Assembly: GCA_012839605.1 (NCBI GenBank)
Contig: DUNA01000031.1
Coordinates: 50,380-114,379 of the forward strand
DNA: 64,000 nucleotides
Reading direction: 5' to 3'
Origin: Bacteroidales bacterium
GTDB taxonomy: Bacteria; Bacteroidota; Bacteroidia; Bacteroidales; UBA932
Both the position numbers and the translations under genes were made by a program. The notes below the pieces were generated by a model. It made no database searches. It saw only the letters and a list, made by a program, of their open reading frames with translations, and had not been told where the DNA came from. Of the stretch, positions 50,441 through 59,575 are shown in pieces. How positions within the stretch are numbered: the stretch's first letter is position 1; every line of letters starts with the position of its first letter.

Positions 50441-53400
50441 ATGAGAAAATTTCGGATTTTTGTTTTTTTTCTGATGGCTTGTTCAGTTACACTTACGGCA
50501 CAAAATATTAATGTGACCGGAACGTTAACAGATGCGGCCACCGGAGATCCGCTCCCGTTTGCCACAGTGCAGATCAAGGGAACGACATTTGGAACATCAA
50601 CCGACGCGGTGGGGAAGTATTCACTATCCGCACCTGCCAACGGTGTGTTAATCTTTAGTTTCATGGGGTACAAAAGTGTGGAGGTAGCCATTAATGGCAG
50701 AGCTACCGTCAATGCCCAACTTACCCCTGAAGTGACTTTTCTGGACGACATTATTGTGGTTGCCTATGGACAAGCAAAGAAAGAATCGGTGACGGGTTCT
50801 GTCTCTGCCTTCACCTCTGCCGATATTGAAAAACGATCCTTGCCCAGTGTTGCAGGTATCCTGGACGGTGCTGCAACGGGTGTTATGGTTGTTAACACGG
50901 GAGGTCCAAGCTCCACGCCTTCGGTCAGGATTCGGGGATTTACTTCCATTACAGGAAGCAACTCTCCATTATATGTAGTCGACGGTGTGCCATTTTCCGG
51001 AAATATTTCCGACATCAACCCCAACGACGTTGAGAACATCTCTGTTTTGAAAGACGCTGCCTCTGCCGCTCTTTACGGAAACCTGGCCGCTAACGGAGTA
51101 ATACTTATTACGACAAAAAGAGGACGAAGCTCTAAAGTTGGTGTGAGAGCTACTGTGCGAGCAGGTGCCTACAGCTGGGCACAAACAGAATTTGAGAAAT
51201 TGGGAGCTGACGAATGGATGGAAACCATGTGGCTGGGCTACAGAAACAACCTGATGTCTAACCCTGACCTCAATTATTCGCTGGAGGCAGCTAACAGTTA
51301 TGCTACAAAACACCTGGTAGAAAATTACCTGGGTTACAACGTGTATGACAGACCCAAAGACCAGTTGTTTGATGCCAATGGTAAAATCGTTGCCGGTATG
51401 CGCCCGGGTTTTGCAGAAGATATGGACTGGTGGGATGCTGTTACAAGAGTTGGTTTGTACCAGGACTATACGGTTAGTGCAGACCATGCAACAGACAAAA
51501 CAAACTTCTTTATATCTCTGGGACACCACAACAACGAAAGTAACGTAATTGGCAGTGGTTACATGCGTTTCACTTCCAACGTTAACGTTACTGTACGTCC
51601 TACCAAATGGTTCAGTGCCGGTGTTAAAATGAATGCTTCTTACCAGGAGACAGACAACATCAGCGACGGATCTTCTGCCTATGTGAACCCTATTTATTAT
51701 GGTCGTTTCATGTCTCCTATTTATCCCATTCACTTACACGATATGAATACGGGTGAGTATATCCTGGATGAAAACGGAAATAAGATCTACGACCGCGGTA
51801 ACAATTTCCCGGAGTTTACGCGTACTCAAAACCTGGACAGACACGTTATTTGGGAATTGGATTTAAACCAAGACAGAACGTATAGAACAACTACTACAGG
51901 AAACGTTTGGTTCAATATCAATTTCCTGAAGGACTTTGATTTCAAAGTGTTGTTTGATTACAGTTTGCGTAATACGGAAAACAGAACATACAACAACGCC
52001 ATTATTGGTGACGGTGCCGGTAATAACGGAAGAGCCAGCCGCACTATCTACAGATACAAAACGTTCACAGCTCAACAGATTTTGTCTTGGAATAAAACAT
52101 TGGGAGGTAAACACAACTTGTACGCTATGGCTGCTCACGAAAACTACTCTTACAACTATGTATATACATACTTGTATAAAACGAGTGAAGTTTTCGCCAA
52201 CAAGCACGAACTCATCAACTTTACAGAACTTGTCAACATCAACGGATACGACAACAACCTGCGTAGAGAAAGCTACTTGGGTACGTTTAAGTACAACTTT
52301 GACAACAAGTACTACTTGGACTTGATGGTACGTGGAGACGGTTCCTCCAAATTCCACCCGGACAACAAATGGGGTGTATTCTGGTCAGTAGGAGCCTCTT
52401 GGTCTATCCACAGAGAACCCTTCATGGCTTCTGTACCTTATGTAGATGCTCTGAAACTGAGAGCTTCCTATGGTCAGGTAGGTAACGACAACGGTGTAGG
52501 TACCTACGCATGGTTTGGGTTGTACTCCAATGCCAAAAACGGCGGATTGGGAGCTTCCTATAAATCACAAAACGAGGCTGCCGATATCAGATGGGAGTCT
52601 ACCAATTCCGTATCTGTTGGATTGGAAGGAAATCTGTTCAATAGATTGGGATTTGAACTGGACTATTACGAAAAGATATCACAAGACTTGTTGTTCAGCG
52701 TAAACAAACCCATGTCTGTTGGTGCAACCAGCAACAGAAGTATGTCTCCCACACAAACCGTGAACTTTGGTAGCATGCACAACCGCGGTGTTGAATTGTC
52801 TTTGAACTTTGACATTATCAAAACAAAAGACTTGATTTGGAACGTAAACTTGGTAACTGCCTGGCAAACAACGAAAGTAGGAAAACTACCGGAAAGCTTG
52901 TTGGATGAAAACGGCGGGTATTTATCAGGCAACAAACGTTATCAAGAAGGCATGCCCTATCTGGCATACTGGGTATACGATTTTGTAGGTATTGACCAAA
53001 TGACCGGTCTGTCTTTATACAATATCGACGACAAACGGTTCTATGTTGGCAATGCTGCCGAAGAAGGCAAAACAGAAGTTCCTGCAGAATACGTGGTACA
53101 AATTGGTAGCAACAACTACACAGCCCATTACACCTACGCAAATAGAGGTTGGCTGAACGACGGTGCTACCTCCCTACCCTCAGTCTTTGGTGGTTTTGGC
53201 ACTTCCTTACGCTGGAAAAACATCGATTTCAGCATCAGCTTTGCATACGGAATTGGAGGTTATGCTACTTCCGGTCCCTGGAACAGCTTGATGTCTGTTA
53301 CTTCCAGCCCCTCGGCCATTGCCCAAGGAGTAAGAAATTCCTGGAATGGAGTTCCGGCCGGTATGACCGCCGACCATCCCAACAGGCTAGATCCTAAAGG

Positions 53401-53689
53401 ATTGCCCAGAATTGACTATTACACCAACGCATGGAAGAGCACAACAGCTATAAACCACATGCATAGCAAAACGTATCTGAACATTAAGAACATCTTTCTG
53501 GCTTACAACTTGTCACAGAATGTAGCACAGAAAATGGGTGTAAGCGGATTGAGCGTAAACGTCAACGTAGATAACGCTTGGCTCTTTACTTCACTGCCCG
53601 GATTGAACGTGTACAGTACAGGTGGTGGTGCCGATAACGTATACGGTACCAACAGAATTTTTACAGTTGGGCTTAATTTGAGATTCTAA
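50441..53689 (+). CDS. SusC/RagA-family TonB-dependent outer-membrane transporter
   Basis: 1082 residues: signal peptide ending TLTAQ; carboxypeptidase-like regulatory domain (GTLTDAATGDPLPFATVQIK to ~100); TonB box-plug region with SVTGSVSAFTSADIEKR, VRIRGFTSITGSNSPLYVVDG and ILITTKRG; then a 22-strand barrel ending FTVGLNLRF. It imports a ligand held by the SusD partner, using TonB energy. No sugar enzymes lie next to it, so the substrate may be peptides (as in RagAB) or a glycan processed elsewhere. Confidence 0.95.
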   Translation: MRKFRIFVFFLMACSVTLTAQNINVTGTLTDAATGDPLPFATVQIKGTTFGTSTDAVGKYSLSAPANGVLIFSFMGYKSVEVAINGRATVNAQLTPEVTFLDDIIVVAYGQAKKESVTGSVSAFTSADIEKRSLPSVAGILDGAATGVMVVNTGGPSSTPSVRIRGFTSITGSNSPLYVVDGVPFSGNISDINPNDVENISVLKDAASAALYGNLAANGVILITTKRGRSSKVGVRATVRAGAYSWAQTEFEKLGADEWMETMWLGYRNNLMSNPDLNYSLEAANSYATKHLVENYLGYNVYDRPKDQLFDANGKIVAGMRPGFAEDMDWWDAVTRVGLYQDYTVSADHATDKTNFFISLGHHNNESNVIGSGYMRFTSNVNVTVRPTKWFSAGVKMNASYQETDNISDGSSAYVNPIYYGRFMSPIYPIHLHDMNTGEYILDENGNKIYDRGNNFPEFTRTQNLDRHVIWELDLNQDRTYRTTTTGNVWFNINFLKDFDFKVLFDYSLRNTENRTYNNAIIGDGAGNNGRASRTIYRYKTFTAQQILSWNKTLGGKHNLYAMAAHENYSYNYVYTYLYKTSEVFANKHELINFTELVNINGYDNNLRRESYLGTFKYNFDNKYYLDLMVRGDGSSKFHPDNKWGVFWSVGASWSIHREPFMASVPYVDALKLRASYGQVGNDNGVGTYAWFGLYSNAKNGGLGASYKSQNEAADIRWESTNSVSVGLEGNLFNRLGFELDYYEKISQDLLFSVNKPMSVGATSNRSMSPTQTVNFGSMHNRGVELSLNFDIIKTKDLIWNVNLVTAWQTTKVGKLPESLLDENGGYLSGNKRYQEGMPYLAYWVYDFVGIDQMTGLSLYNIDDKRFYVGNAAEEGKTEVPAEYVVQIGSNNYTAHYTYANRGWLNDGATSLPSVFGGFGTSLRWKNIDFSISFAYGIGGYATSGPWNSLMSVTSSPSAIAQGVRNSWNGVPAGMTADHPNRLDPKGLPRIDYYTNAWKSTTAINHMHSKTYLNIKNIFLAYNLSQNVAQKMGVSGLSVNVNVDNAWLFTSLPGLNVYSTGGGADNVYGTNRIFTVGLNLRF

Positions 53690-53702
53690 AATGATTGCAA
53701 TT

Positions 53703-55235
53703 ATGAAAAAAATATTTATACCCCTTGCCTTAATTGGTGTATTGCTTGTGGGAAGTTGCGGCGCAGATTATCTGAATACCGCTCCCACATCTGCTACTAG
53801 TGGTGGTACCATATTTGAGACTACAGAGAACGCAAGATTAGCCATTAACGGACTGTCAAAAATTATGACCAGACAGTATCTGTCTTCTCAAGGCTTTAAC
53901 GGTGAAGGTACCATCAAGCTCTATTACGGAGAGTATCCCGGACAAAACTTTACGGTGAACCTCCCCGGTTGGGCCGGTGTTATTGGACAAAACTACCATA
54001 CCGCCAACAACTCTACGTATACCAACTATCCGTGGTACTACTACTACATGATTATTGGTAACGCCAACTCCATCATTAAGTACATAGATGATGCAGAAGG
54101 ACCGGATAACGAAAAAGAGTATATCAAAGCACAAGCGCTCACATACAGAGCCTATTGCTACCTGATGCTCATGCAACTGTATTCTTATCGCTGGACAGAC
54201 ACAAACAACGGAGAAACTTCCGGAGTAGTCTTGCGTTTGGAACCTACAGACGAAGATATGCCGTTATCCAATGCTAAAACCGTTTATAACCAGATATATA
54301 AAGACCTGGATGACGCCATTTCTTTATATACTTCTTCTAAATTGAACAGGCCGGCTAGCATGAACTTTGAAGTAAACATTGACGTGGCTTATGCAGTATA
54401 TGCCAGAACCGCCATCACTATTGAAGACTATTCCAAAGCTTTGGAAATGGCCGGAAAGGCACGTGCCAACTATCCTTTGATGTCCGTTAGTGAATACTGG
54501 GATGGTTTCTCATTGCCTAACAAGGAGTGGATCTGGAGTATATTTGGTGCAAGCGATGAAACGTTGTACTACTACCATTACCTGGCTTATATTGGATACA
54601 ACTCCAACGCTTCTGCCGTTAGAACATATCCCAAGCGTATAGCCAAGTCCTTGTACGACAAAATCCCCGATACGGATTTCCGTAAAGAAATGTTCCTTGA
54701 TCCTCAAGATATGGGATGGAATAAGAATACAGGATTGGCTCAAGCCGATCTGAAAGCATATGCCTTTGCAAAATTCCCGGAACTTTATTCAACAGCCAAC
54801 GTACATGCTTACATGAACTTTAAGTTCAAATGTCAGGATTTACCGGGCGTAGGCCATATCAACAATTTCCGTTCTTCAGAAATGTTATTGATAGAAGCCG
54901 AGGCCAACTACTTTCTCAACAACACGGCAGCTGCTCAAAAGAACCTGGAAACGCTTACCAGAGACTCCGGCAGAGACCCCAACTATTCCTGTGACAAAAC
55001 AGGAGCCGCACTTCTTGAAGAAATCAAAATCTACAGAGGTATTGAACTCTGGGGTGAAGGCTTTGACTGGTTTGACAAGAAGAGATGGGGCGACACCTTG
55101 GTTAAGAGAAATTGGGCTGACGGTGACACATTCCACAACGACTTAACCGGTACCATCACACCCGACGACAAAAACAAATGGACTTGGGTAGTACCGCGTC
55201 TGGAATCTGACTACAACACAGAAATTGCTTTCTAG
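53703..55235 (+). CDS. SusD/RagB-family outer-membrane lipoprotein
   Basis: 510 residues from the ATG at 53703, so that the signal peptide MKKIFIPLALIGVLLVGSC ends in the lipobox (Cys19); an earlier ATG at 53691 adds four residues. The SusD fold is seen as TPR-like helices (AQALTYRAYCYLMLMQLYSYRW) and the closing LLEEIKIYRGIELWGEGFDW segment, here RGIELWGEGFDWFDKKRWG. It forms the lid that captures ligand over SusC. Followed by a terminator. Confidence 0.95.
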   Translation: MKKIFIPLALIGVLLVGSCGADYLNTAPTSATSGGTIFETTENARLAINGLSKIMTRQYLSSQGFNGEGTIKLYYGEYPGQNFTVNLPGWAGVIGQNYHTANNSTYTNYPWYYYYMIIGNANSIIKYIDDAEGPDNEKEYIKAQALTYRAYCYLMLMQLYSYRWTDTNNGETSGVVLRLEPTDEDMPLSNAKTVYNQIYKDLDDAISLYTSSKLNRPASMNFEVNIDVAYAVYARTAITIEDYSKALEMAGKARANYPLMSVSEYWDGFSLPNKEWIWSIFGASDETLYYYHYLAYIGYNSNASAVRTYPKRIAKSLYDKIPDTDFRKEMFLDPQDMGWNKNTGLAQADLKAYAFAKFPELYSTANVHAYMNFKFKCQDLPGVGHINNFRSSEMLLIEAEANYFLNNTAAAQKNLETLTRDSGRDPNYSCDKTGAALLEEIKIYRGIELWGEGFDWFDKKRWGDTLVKRNWADGDTFHNDLTGTITPDDKNKWTWVVPRLESDYNTEIAF

Positions 55236-55256
55236 TTTTAGTATTCCTTGATTTTA

Positions 55257-55291
55257 TTAAAAAGCCGGCCTTTTTGGTTGGCTTTTTTTTT
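55257..55291 (+). terminator. Intrinsic terminator after susCD
   Basis: Stem AAAAAGCC / GGCTTTTT followed by a T9 run, 22 bases after the susD stop. Confidence 0.8.
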
Positions 55292-55359
55292 GCACACACC
55301 CGCTCGCCCACCCACCGCACACCCACGCGCGCCCAGCCACGCGCGCACACCCACGCGCG
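55292..55359. repeat. C-rich degenerate tandem array next to 111-bp element 2
   Basis: Irregular repeats of CACACCC, ACGCGCGCCCAGCC and similar, leading directly into the left arm of element 2, as at element 1. Confidence 0.75.
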
Positions 55360-55470
55360 CCCAGCCTCAAGATGGTGCGCAACAACTTTTTGTCAAAAGC
55401 GTCAAACCGCAGGTTTTCAGCAACATGGACCTGAGGAGCTTTTTATCTTGCGCACCATCTTGAGGCTGGG
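55360..55470. repeat. 111-bp inverted-repeat element 2
   Basis: Arms 55360-55382 and 55448-55470 are identical to those of elements 1 and 3; the 65-base interior is different. The right end lies 14 bases before the -7 box of the PhnA-like gene, so it occupies the -33 region of that promoter. Confidence 0.85.
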
Positions 55471-55484
55471 TGCGCAAAATTCCG

Positions 55485-55492
55485 TATCTTTG
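55485..55492 (+). promoter_or_regulatory. -7 box for the PhnA/YjdM-like gene
   Basis: TATCTTTG, 7 nt before the ATG at 55500. The upstream half of this promoter is inside element 2. Confidence 0.55.
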
Positions 55493-55499
55493 GGGTATT

Positions 55500-55841
55500 A
55501 TGTCTGATAGCTTAAAATCTTGCCCGCAGTGTCATTCTGAATATGGATATCCCCTGGGTACGGGACTATATGCATGTCCTGAATGTGGACACGAATGGAA
55601 TCCTGACGAACAACAGTCAGAAGATGTGTTAAAAATTTTGGATGCAAACGGAAACGAACTCCAAGACGGAGATTCGGTCATTGTGATAAAGGATTTGCCT
55701 GTTAAAGGAGCTCCTAAACCTATAAAAGCAGGAACAAAAGTGAGAAACATCCGCCTGACGGACGGAGATCATAACATAAGTTGTAGAATTGACGGCTTTG
55801 GTTCTATGGCGCTCAAATCCGAGTTTGTCAGAAAATCGTAA
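55500..55841 (+). CDS. PhnA/YjdM-family zinc-ribbon protein
   Basis: 113 residues from the ATG at 55500. The N-terminal zinc ribbon is [26 protein letters not shown] (CxxC twice), followed by the PhnA beta domain: [31 protein letters not shown] and [11 protein letters not shown]. Despite the old name, the family is not a phosphonatase; its role is uncertain. Its last 14 bases overlap the convergent hydrolase gene. Confidence 0.92.
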   Translation: MSDSLKSCPQCHSEYGYPLGTGLYACPECGHEWNPDEQQSEDVLKILDANGNELQDGDSVIVIKDLPVKGAPKPIKAGTKVRNIRLTDGDHNISCRIDGFGSMALKSEFVRKS

Positions 55842-57249
55842 ACGGAACATGTAGAGCTCGCGTTACGGAAACCGTAAAACCTTCTACTTTGCCTTTTGCA
55901 TTGCGTTTGAATACGTATTCGCCGTTTTTGTCTGATGTAAAAACATCAGGCGACACATATGTTAAATCAAAGGTGTCTCCGGCTTTCCTATATACTTTCA
56001 ACACACCCTCTTTTACCGAAAAACGATACCTCGTGTCGATATCGGCGCTGTAGTACGTTCCCTCGTACTCTTTGAGCACAGGCAATGCTTGTGGCTGCGC
56101 GTCTTCGGCGTCTTTGTCTGCACGGGTTCTTTTCTCGGCCTGTATCAAAGGAGCAGACTCTTGTTGTTGCGGCTCGGGTAAAAACAACGTTGCTATGCGG
56201 CGGCCGATGGCGGCCGGGGAAAATTGTGCGTAATTGCTCAGCAATACCACCGATAGTTTTTCCTCCGGATACCAAGCCAGCCAGGCCCTGTAACCGCCTG
56301 TGGATCCACTATGAGCCACTTCAAAGTGTCCTTGCAATCTTCCAATGGTATGTCCTGCCGCATAACCTACCCGCTCTCCGCTATGCAAAGTGCGCTCTGT
56401 GATACGGTTTTGGGCAAATTCAGCACCAAAAATTTCTAAACTTTCATGGATTTGATTCCAACGCAACAAATCTGCCGTAGTTGTCAACAATCCTCCCGGT
56501 CCGTGCAAATTTTCAAAAGGCATATTTAAGAGATACTCTGTTTCTGTGTGGTTGTCTCTATAGGCAGTTGCTCTATCCGGTATGACGGTCAAATGGTTGT
56601 CCCTCCAGCGTGTATGGCTCATTCCCAAAGGCTTGAAAAAGCGCTCCTCTGTAAATTGGGCAAGAGACTGTCCCGATACCCTTTCCAATATGAGTACCAA
56701 CATCATATAGTTGGAGTTGCTGTATGAGTATTGCGTCCCCGGAGGAAAATTCAAGCTTTTCTGTTTAAAGATGATATCCCACCCCAACTCTTGTGTGTAC
56801 ACACGAGTAGTTCTAGGCCATCCTGTCAAGCTGTACAGTGCACCCCAATCTTTTAGACCGCTGGTGTGGCTTAACAACATATCAATAGTTATGGTGGCAT
56901 CGTAATTTGGCAACTCCGGAACATACATCCGTACGTCATCACTTAAAGCTACCTTCCCTTCTTTAGCCAGCAACAACATGCCTGCCGCTACAAATTGTTT
57001 GGAAACAGAACCTGCTTCAAACAACGTCTGAGGGGTGTTTGGCACATTGTATTCCAGATTGGCCAATCCGTACGCTTTATTGAAAATGACACGCCCGTCA
57101 ATGCTTACGGCAGCTGCTACTCCCGGCATTTGGTTATGGTAAGACGCAAAAACGGCATCAATTGCCGCCAATGTGTCCAATTCTTGCGCCTGCAATTGTA
57201 GGCTTACAAAAGCAAAAAATATAAAAAACAGAAATACTGATTTTTTCAT
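55828..57249 (-). CDS. Serine hydrolase, class C beta-lactamase-like, secreted
   Basis: 473 residues, signal peptide ending LQLQAQ. Catalytic motifs intact: SVSK in [13 protein letters not shown] (~80), Tyr in [11 protein letters not shown] (~160-170) and [12 protein letters not shown] (~311). A C-terminal domain of ~120 residues ([21 protein letters not shown]) is of the lipocalin/DUF3471 type often found after such hydrolases. It probably acts on D-amino peptides or esters. The promoter box touches a half copy of the 111-bp element. Confidence 0.88.
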   Translation of the reverse strand: MKKSVFLFFIFFAFVSLQLQAQELDTLAAIDAVFASYHNQMPGVAAAVSIDGRVIFNKAYGLANLEYNVPNTPQTLFEAGSVSKQFVAAGMLLLAKEGKVALSDDVRMYVPELPNYDATITIDMLLSHTSGLKDWGALYSLTGWPRTTRVYTQELGWDIIFKQKSLNFPPGTQYSYSNSNYMMLVLILERVSGQSLAQFTEERFFKPLGMSHTRWRDNHLTVIPDRATAYRDNHTETEYLLNMPFENLHGPGGLLTTTADLLRWNQIHESLEIFGAEFAQNRITERTLHSGERVGYAAGHTIGRLQGHFEVAHSGSTGGYRAWLAWYPEEKLSVVLLSNYAQFSPAAIGRRIATLFLPEPQQQESAPLIQAEKRTRADKDAEDAQPQALPVLKEYEGTYYSADIDTRYRFSVKEGVLKVYRKAGDTFDLTYVSPDVFTSDKNGEYVFKRNAKGKVEGFTVSVTRALHVPFTIF

Positions 57250-57253
57250 ACCT

Positions 57254-57261
57254 CAAAGCTA
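57254..57261 (-). promoter_or_regulatory. -7 box for the secreted serine hydrolase
   Basis: TAGCTTTG on minus, 4 nt from the ATG at 57249. Confidence 0.5.
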
Positions 57262-57284
57262 GCCATCTTCAAGATGGTGCGCAA
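57262..57284. repeat. Half copy of the 111-bp element arm
   Basis: TCAAGATGGTGCGCAA (57269-57284) is the inner 16 bases of the arm; the outer bases are replaced so that CATCTTCAAGATG is now a palindrome. It sits upstream of the hydrolase promoter. Confidence 0.6.
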
Positions 57285-57336
57285 AAAAAAGCAACGAATG
57301 CTTTGAATAAGCCATAGAAGACTCTGCATTCGTTGC
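57285..57336 (-). terminator. Intrinsic terminator after the osmC gene
   Basis: Stem GCAACGAATGC (57291-57301) with GCATTCGTTGC (57326-57336), followed on minus by a T8 run. Confidence 0.8.
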
Positions 57337-57358
57337 TTGAAAACTAAAATCCCAAAAA

Positions 57359-57805
57359 CTACCTGCCTACCGTTTTGAGAGCAATGTTTACAGGGGTCAC
57401 ATGTTGTAAATTATCGCTAACGGGGCACCTGTCCTCTATGGCTTCTATCCATTTTTGAAGTGTTGCCTCATCGGCATCTGTATCGGCCTTTATCACTACA
57501 GAGATCTCTTTGAAACCGGCGCGTTCATCAAAGCTTTTTCCAAACAACCGAGCCGGGTTCAACAAACCGCTGATATCCAATTTTAAGCTTCTCAGTTCAA
57601 TATTCATCTCCTTAGCTATCAGGTGGGCCATTACGCTAAGGCATCCAGCAAAGGCACCTAGTATATATTCCACCGGGTTGGGCCCTTCGTTCGTTCCACC
57701 CAATTCTGCCGGTTCGTCTACTACAAATTGAAACTTGCGTGCTTTGATAACAGTTTTTGTTGCACTTTCACTTTGGGCATTTACCCTAACTTTCATATCG
57801 TTCAT
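57359..57805 (-). CDS. OsmC/Ohr-family protein
   Basis: 148 residues. The two reactive cysteines lie in FAGCLSVMAHLIAKEM and EDRCPVSDNLQHVTPV, and the fold signature GGTNEGPNPVEYILGAFAGCL is clear. Such proteins reduce organic hydroperoxides by thiols. The ATG at 57805 or 57796 may be used. Divergent from the Crp/Fnr regulator, with a palindrome between them, so it may be controlled by that regulator. Confidence 0.88.
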   Translation of the reverse strand: MNDMKVRVNAQSESATKTVIKARKFQFVVDEPAELGGTNEGPNPVEYILGAFAGCLSVMAHLIAKEMNIELRSLKLDISGLLNPARLFGKSFDERAGFKEISVVIKADTDADEATLQKWIEAIEDRCPVSDNLQHVTPVNIALKTVGR

Positions 57806-57895
57806 AATCCAATTGTTTTAAAGGTTATGACACAATAATTACATATACAATGCCGTACCATGCGTTGTCACCATGCAGTTTTTTATTGAAAATTA

Positions 57896-57907
57896 TGTAA
57901 TATTACA
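57896..57907. promoter_or_regulatory. Perfect palindrome between osmC and crp-like genes
   Basis: TGTAATATTACA, 18 bases before the ATG of the Crp/Fnr gene. Size and symmetry suit a dimeric regulator and possible autoregulation. Confidence 0.4.
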
Positions 57908-57925
57908 CTTTTAAAACCCGTACTT

Positions 57926-58585
57926 ATGAAACAACCCTCACCTTATACTTGGACAAGTCATCTTACAGAGAGCGAACGGCAAGAACTTATGGATTCCTCT
58001 GTCATAGTATCTTACGACAAAAATGATGTTATTATTAAGCAAGGATCGTTGGCTTCACAAATTTTGGCACTGGAACAAGGAATGGTCAAGCTGAATTTCA
58101 GAGAAAGCGGTAAGGATACCACATTTGGTTTTGGTTCCAGCGGTGATTTTATAGGACTCATGTGTTCTTTCGTTAAAAAGAAACTGGAATTTTCTGCCAT
58201 TGCCATTACTCCTTGCCAAGTACGAGTATTTGATAGGGATGTATTTGAAGGACTTATTGGCCGCAACGGAGCTTTTGCCATTCATATTGTGACACTTATG
58301 TCAGAGTTGATCAATGCTGCCGTACATAAACTCATAACACTCAAACACAGAAATGCCGGAGGTGCTTTGGCCACATTTTTGTTAAATCTTGTAAAAGTCT
58401 TTGACTCTGAACAAATGACACTGCCTTTCACACGTGAAGAATTGGCCCACACCTTAGGCTATTCCAAAGAAAGCATCATCAATACACTCTCTGATTTTCA
58501 GAAGGACGGTTTCGTATCTGTTTCCGGCAAAAATTTAAGTATTTTAAATAGAAGTGCTCTTGAAAACATAGCGCAAATGGGTTAG
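57926..58585 (+). CDS. Crp/Fnr-family transcriptional regulator
   Basis: 219 residues: cyclic-nucleotide-binding fold (~20-130; KQGSLASQILALEQGMVKL, GFGSSGDFIGL), long dimer helix and C-terminal winged helix with FTREELAHTLGYSKESIINTL and the wing DGFVSVSGKNLSIL. No N-terminal Fe-S cysteine cluster, so an Fnr-type oxygen sensor is unlikely; the ligand is unknown. Divergent from osmC. Confidence 0.9.
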   Translation: MKQPSPYTWTSHLTESERQELMDSSVIVSYDKNDVIIKQGSLASQILALEQGMVKLNFRESGKDTTFGFGSSGDFIGLMCSFVKKKLEFSAIAITPCQVRVFDRDVFEGLIGRNGAFAIHIVTLMSELINAAVHKLITLKHRNAGGALATFLLNLVKVFDSEQMTLPFTREELAHTLGYSKESIINTLSDFQKDGFVSVSGKNLSILNRSALENIAQMG

Positions 58586-58596
58586 GGTTTGCGCAG

Positions 58597-58707
58597 CCCA
58601 GCCTCAAGATGGTGCGCAAGAATTTTTCCACAACAACCATACATGGCAGATTCACAGCCAATTATAATTTGAGGCTGCGAATTCTTGCGCACCATCTTGA
58701 GGCTGGG
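58597..58707. repeat. 111-bp inverted-repeat element 3
   Basis: Arms 58597-58619 and 58685-58707 match the other two copies. Here the inverted repeat is longer, perfect over 34 bp (arms 58591-58624 and 58680-58713). The 65-base interior differs from the others. Between the Crp/Fnr stop and the tRNA-Ser gene. Confidence 0.85.
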
Positions 58708-58728
58708 CTGCGCGATTTCGCACCAAAG

Positions 58729-58760
58729 GCGCTCGGAGTTCCCTAGTGGGAAGTGGCTTC

Positions 58761-58778
<18 letters not shown>
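58729..58778. repeat. tRNA-Ser flank repeat, copy 2
   Basis: Counterpart of 40982-41030, with about one in five bases changed. Confidence 0.7.
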
Positions 58779-58892
<114 letters not shown>

Positions 58893-58923
58893 ATGCTATC
58901 GGGCAATGCGCCCAAAAGCCGAG

Positions 58924-58931
58924 CAAAGGTA
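58924..58931 (-). promoter_or_regulatory. -7 box for tRNA-Ser(CGA)
   Basis: TACCTTTG on minus, 31 nt before the tRNA 5' end and 10 bases after the lspA stop. Confidence 0.45.
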
Positions 58932-58941
58932 ATGATTCTTT

Positions 58942-59568
58942 TTATTTTTTTGAGAAAAACTTGTATTGGAACAAGAGCAAATAGATAGCACCGCAAGTGA
59001 TAGCTGAATCTGCCACATTAAAGATGAACCGGAAGAATATAAAACGACGGCCACCAAATACAGGGAAATTATCCGGCAATACTGTGTCTATAAATGGGAA
59101 GTAAAACATGTCTACTACCTTGCCTTGCAAAAACGGTGCATAGCCTCCTCCGGCAGGAAACATCGTAGCCACTTGCGTCATACCCGATTGGCTGAATATC
59201 AATCCGTAAAAAGCTGAGTCTAAAATGTTTCCAACTGCACCTACGAAAACAAGAGACAAACCAACCAAAACGCCCATAGGAGTATCCGGTTTGCGCAGTA
59301 GTTTGCGTATGTATATTATGATGAAAACGCTCAGAGCTATTCGGAACAGGCTCAAGATCAACTTCCCTCCATTACCGCCAAAAGCCATTCCAAAAGCCAT
59401 GCCCTCATTCTCCACAAAGCACAACTGAAACCAAGACCCCAGCACATGTACGCTTTGCCCTAAGGTAAAATGCGTCTTGATCCAAATCTTGGAGATTTGA
59501 TCCAAGATAAGGACTGCAGAAATTATTAGTGCAAGGATTTTACCTCGGGACAATGTGCCCTTCCCCAT
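58942..59568 (-). CDS. lspA: Lipoprotein signal peptidase (SPase II)
   Basis: 208 residues, four membrane helices. Catalytic aspartates are in VGNILDSAFYGLIF and FNVADSAITCG; FVENEGMAFGM is the NxGxAF-type motif. A ~45-residue loop between the aspartates (GGGYAPFLQGKVVDMFYFPF) is the extended periplasmic loop seen in Bacteroidetes. It cleaves prolipoproteins such as the many in this window. It starts 7 bases after the DksA-like gene. Confidence 0.95.
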   Translation of the reverse strand: MGKGTLSRGKILALIISAVLILDQISKIWIKTHFTLGQSVHVLGSWFQLCFVENEGMAFGMAFGGNGGKLILSLFRIALSVFIIIYIRKLLRKPDTPMGVLVGLSLVFVGAVGNILDSAFYGLIFSQSGMTQVATMFPAGGGYAPFLQGKVVDMFYFPFIDTVLPDNFPVFGGRRFIFFRFIFNVADSAITCGAIYLLLFQYKFFSKK

Positions 59569-59575
59569 ATAAGCT

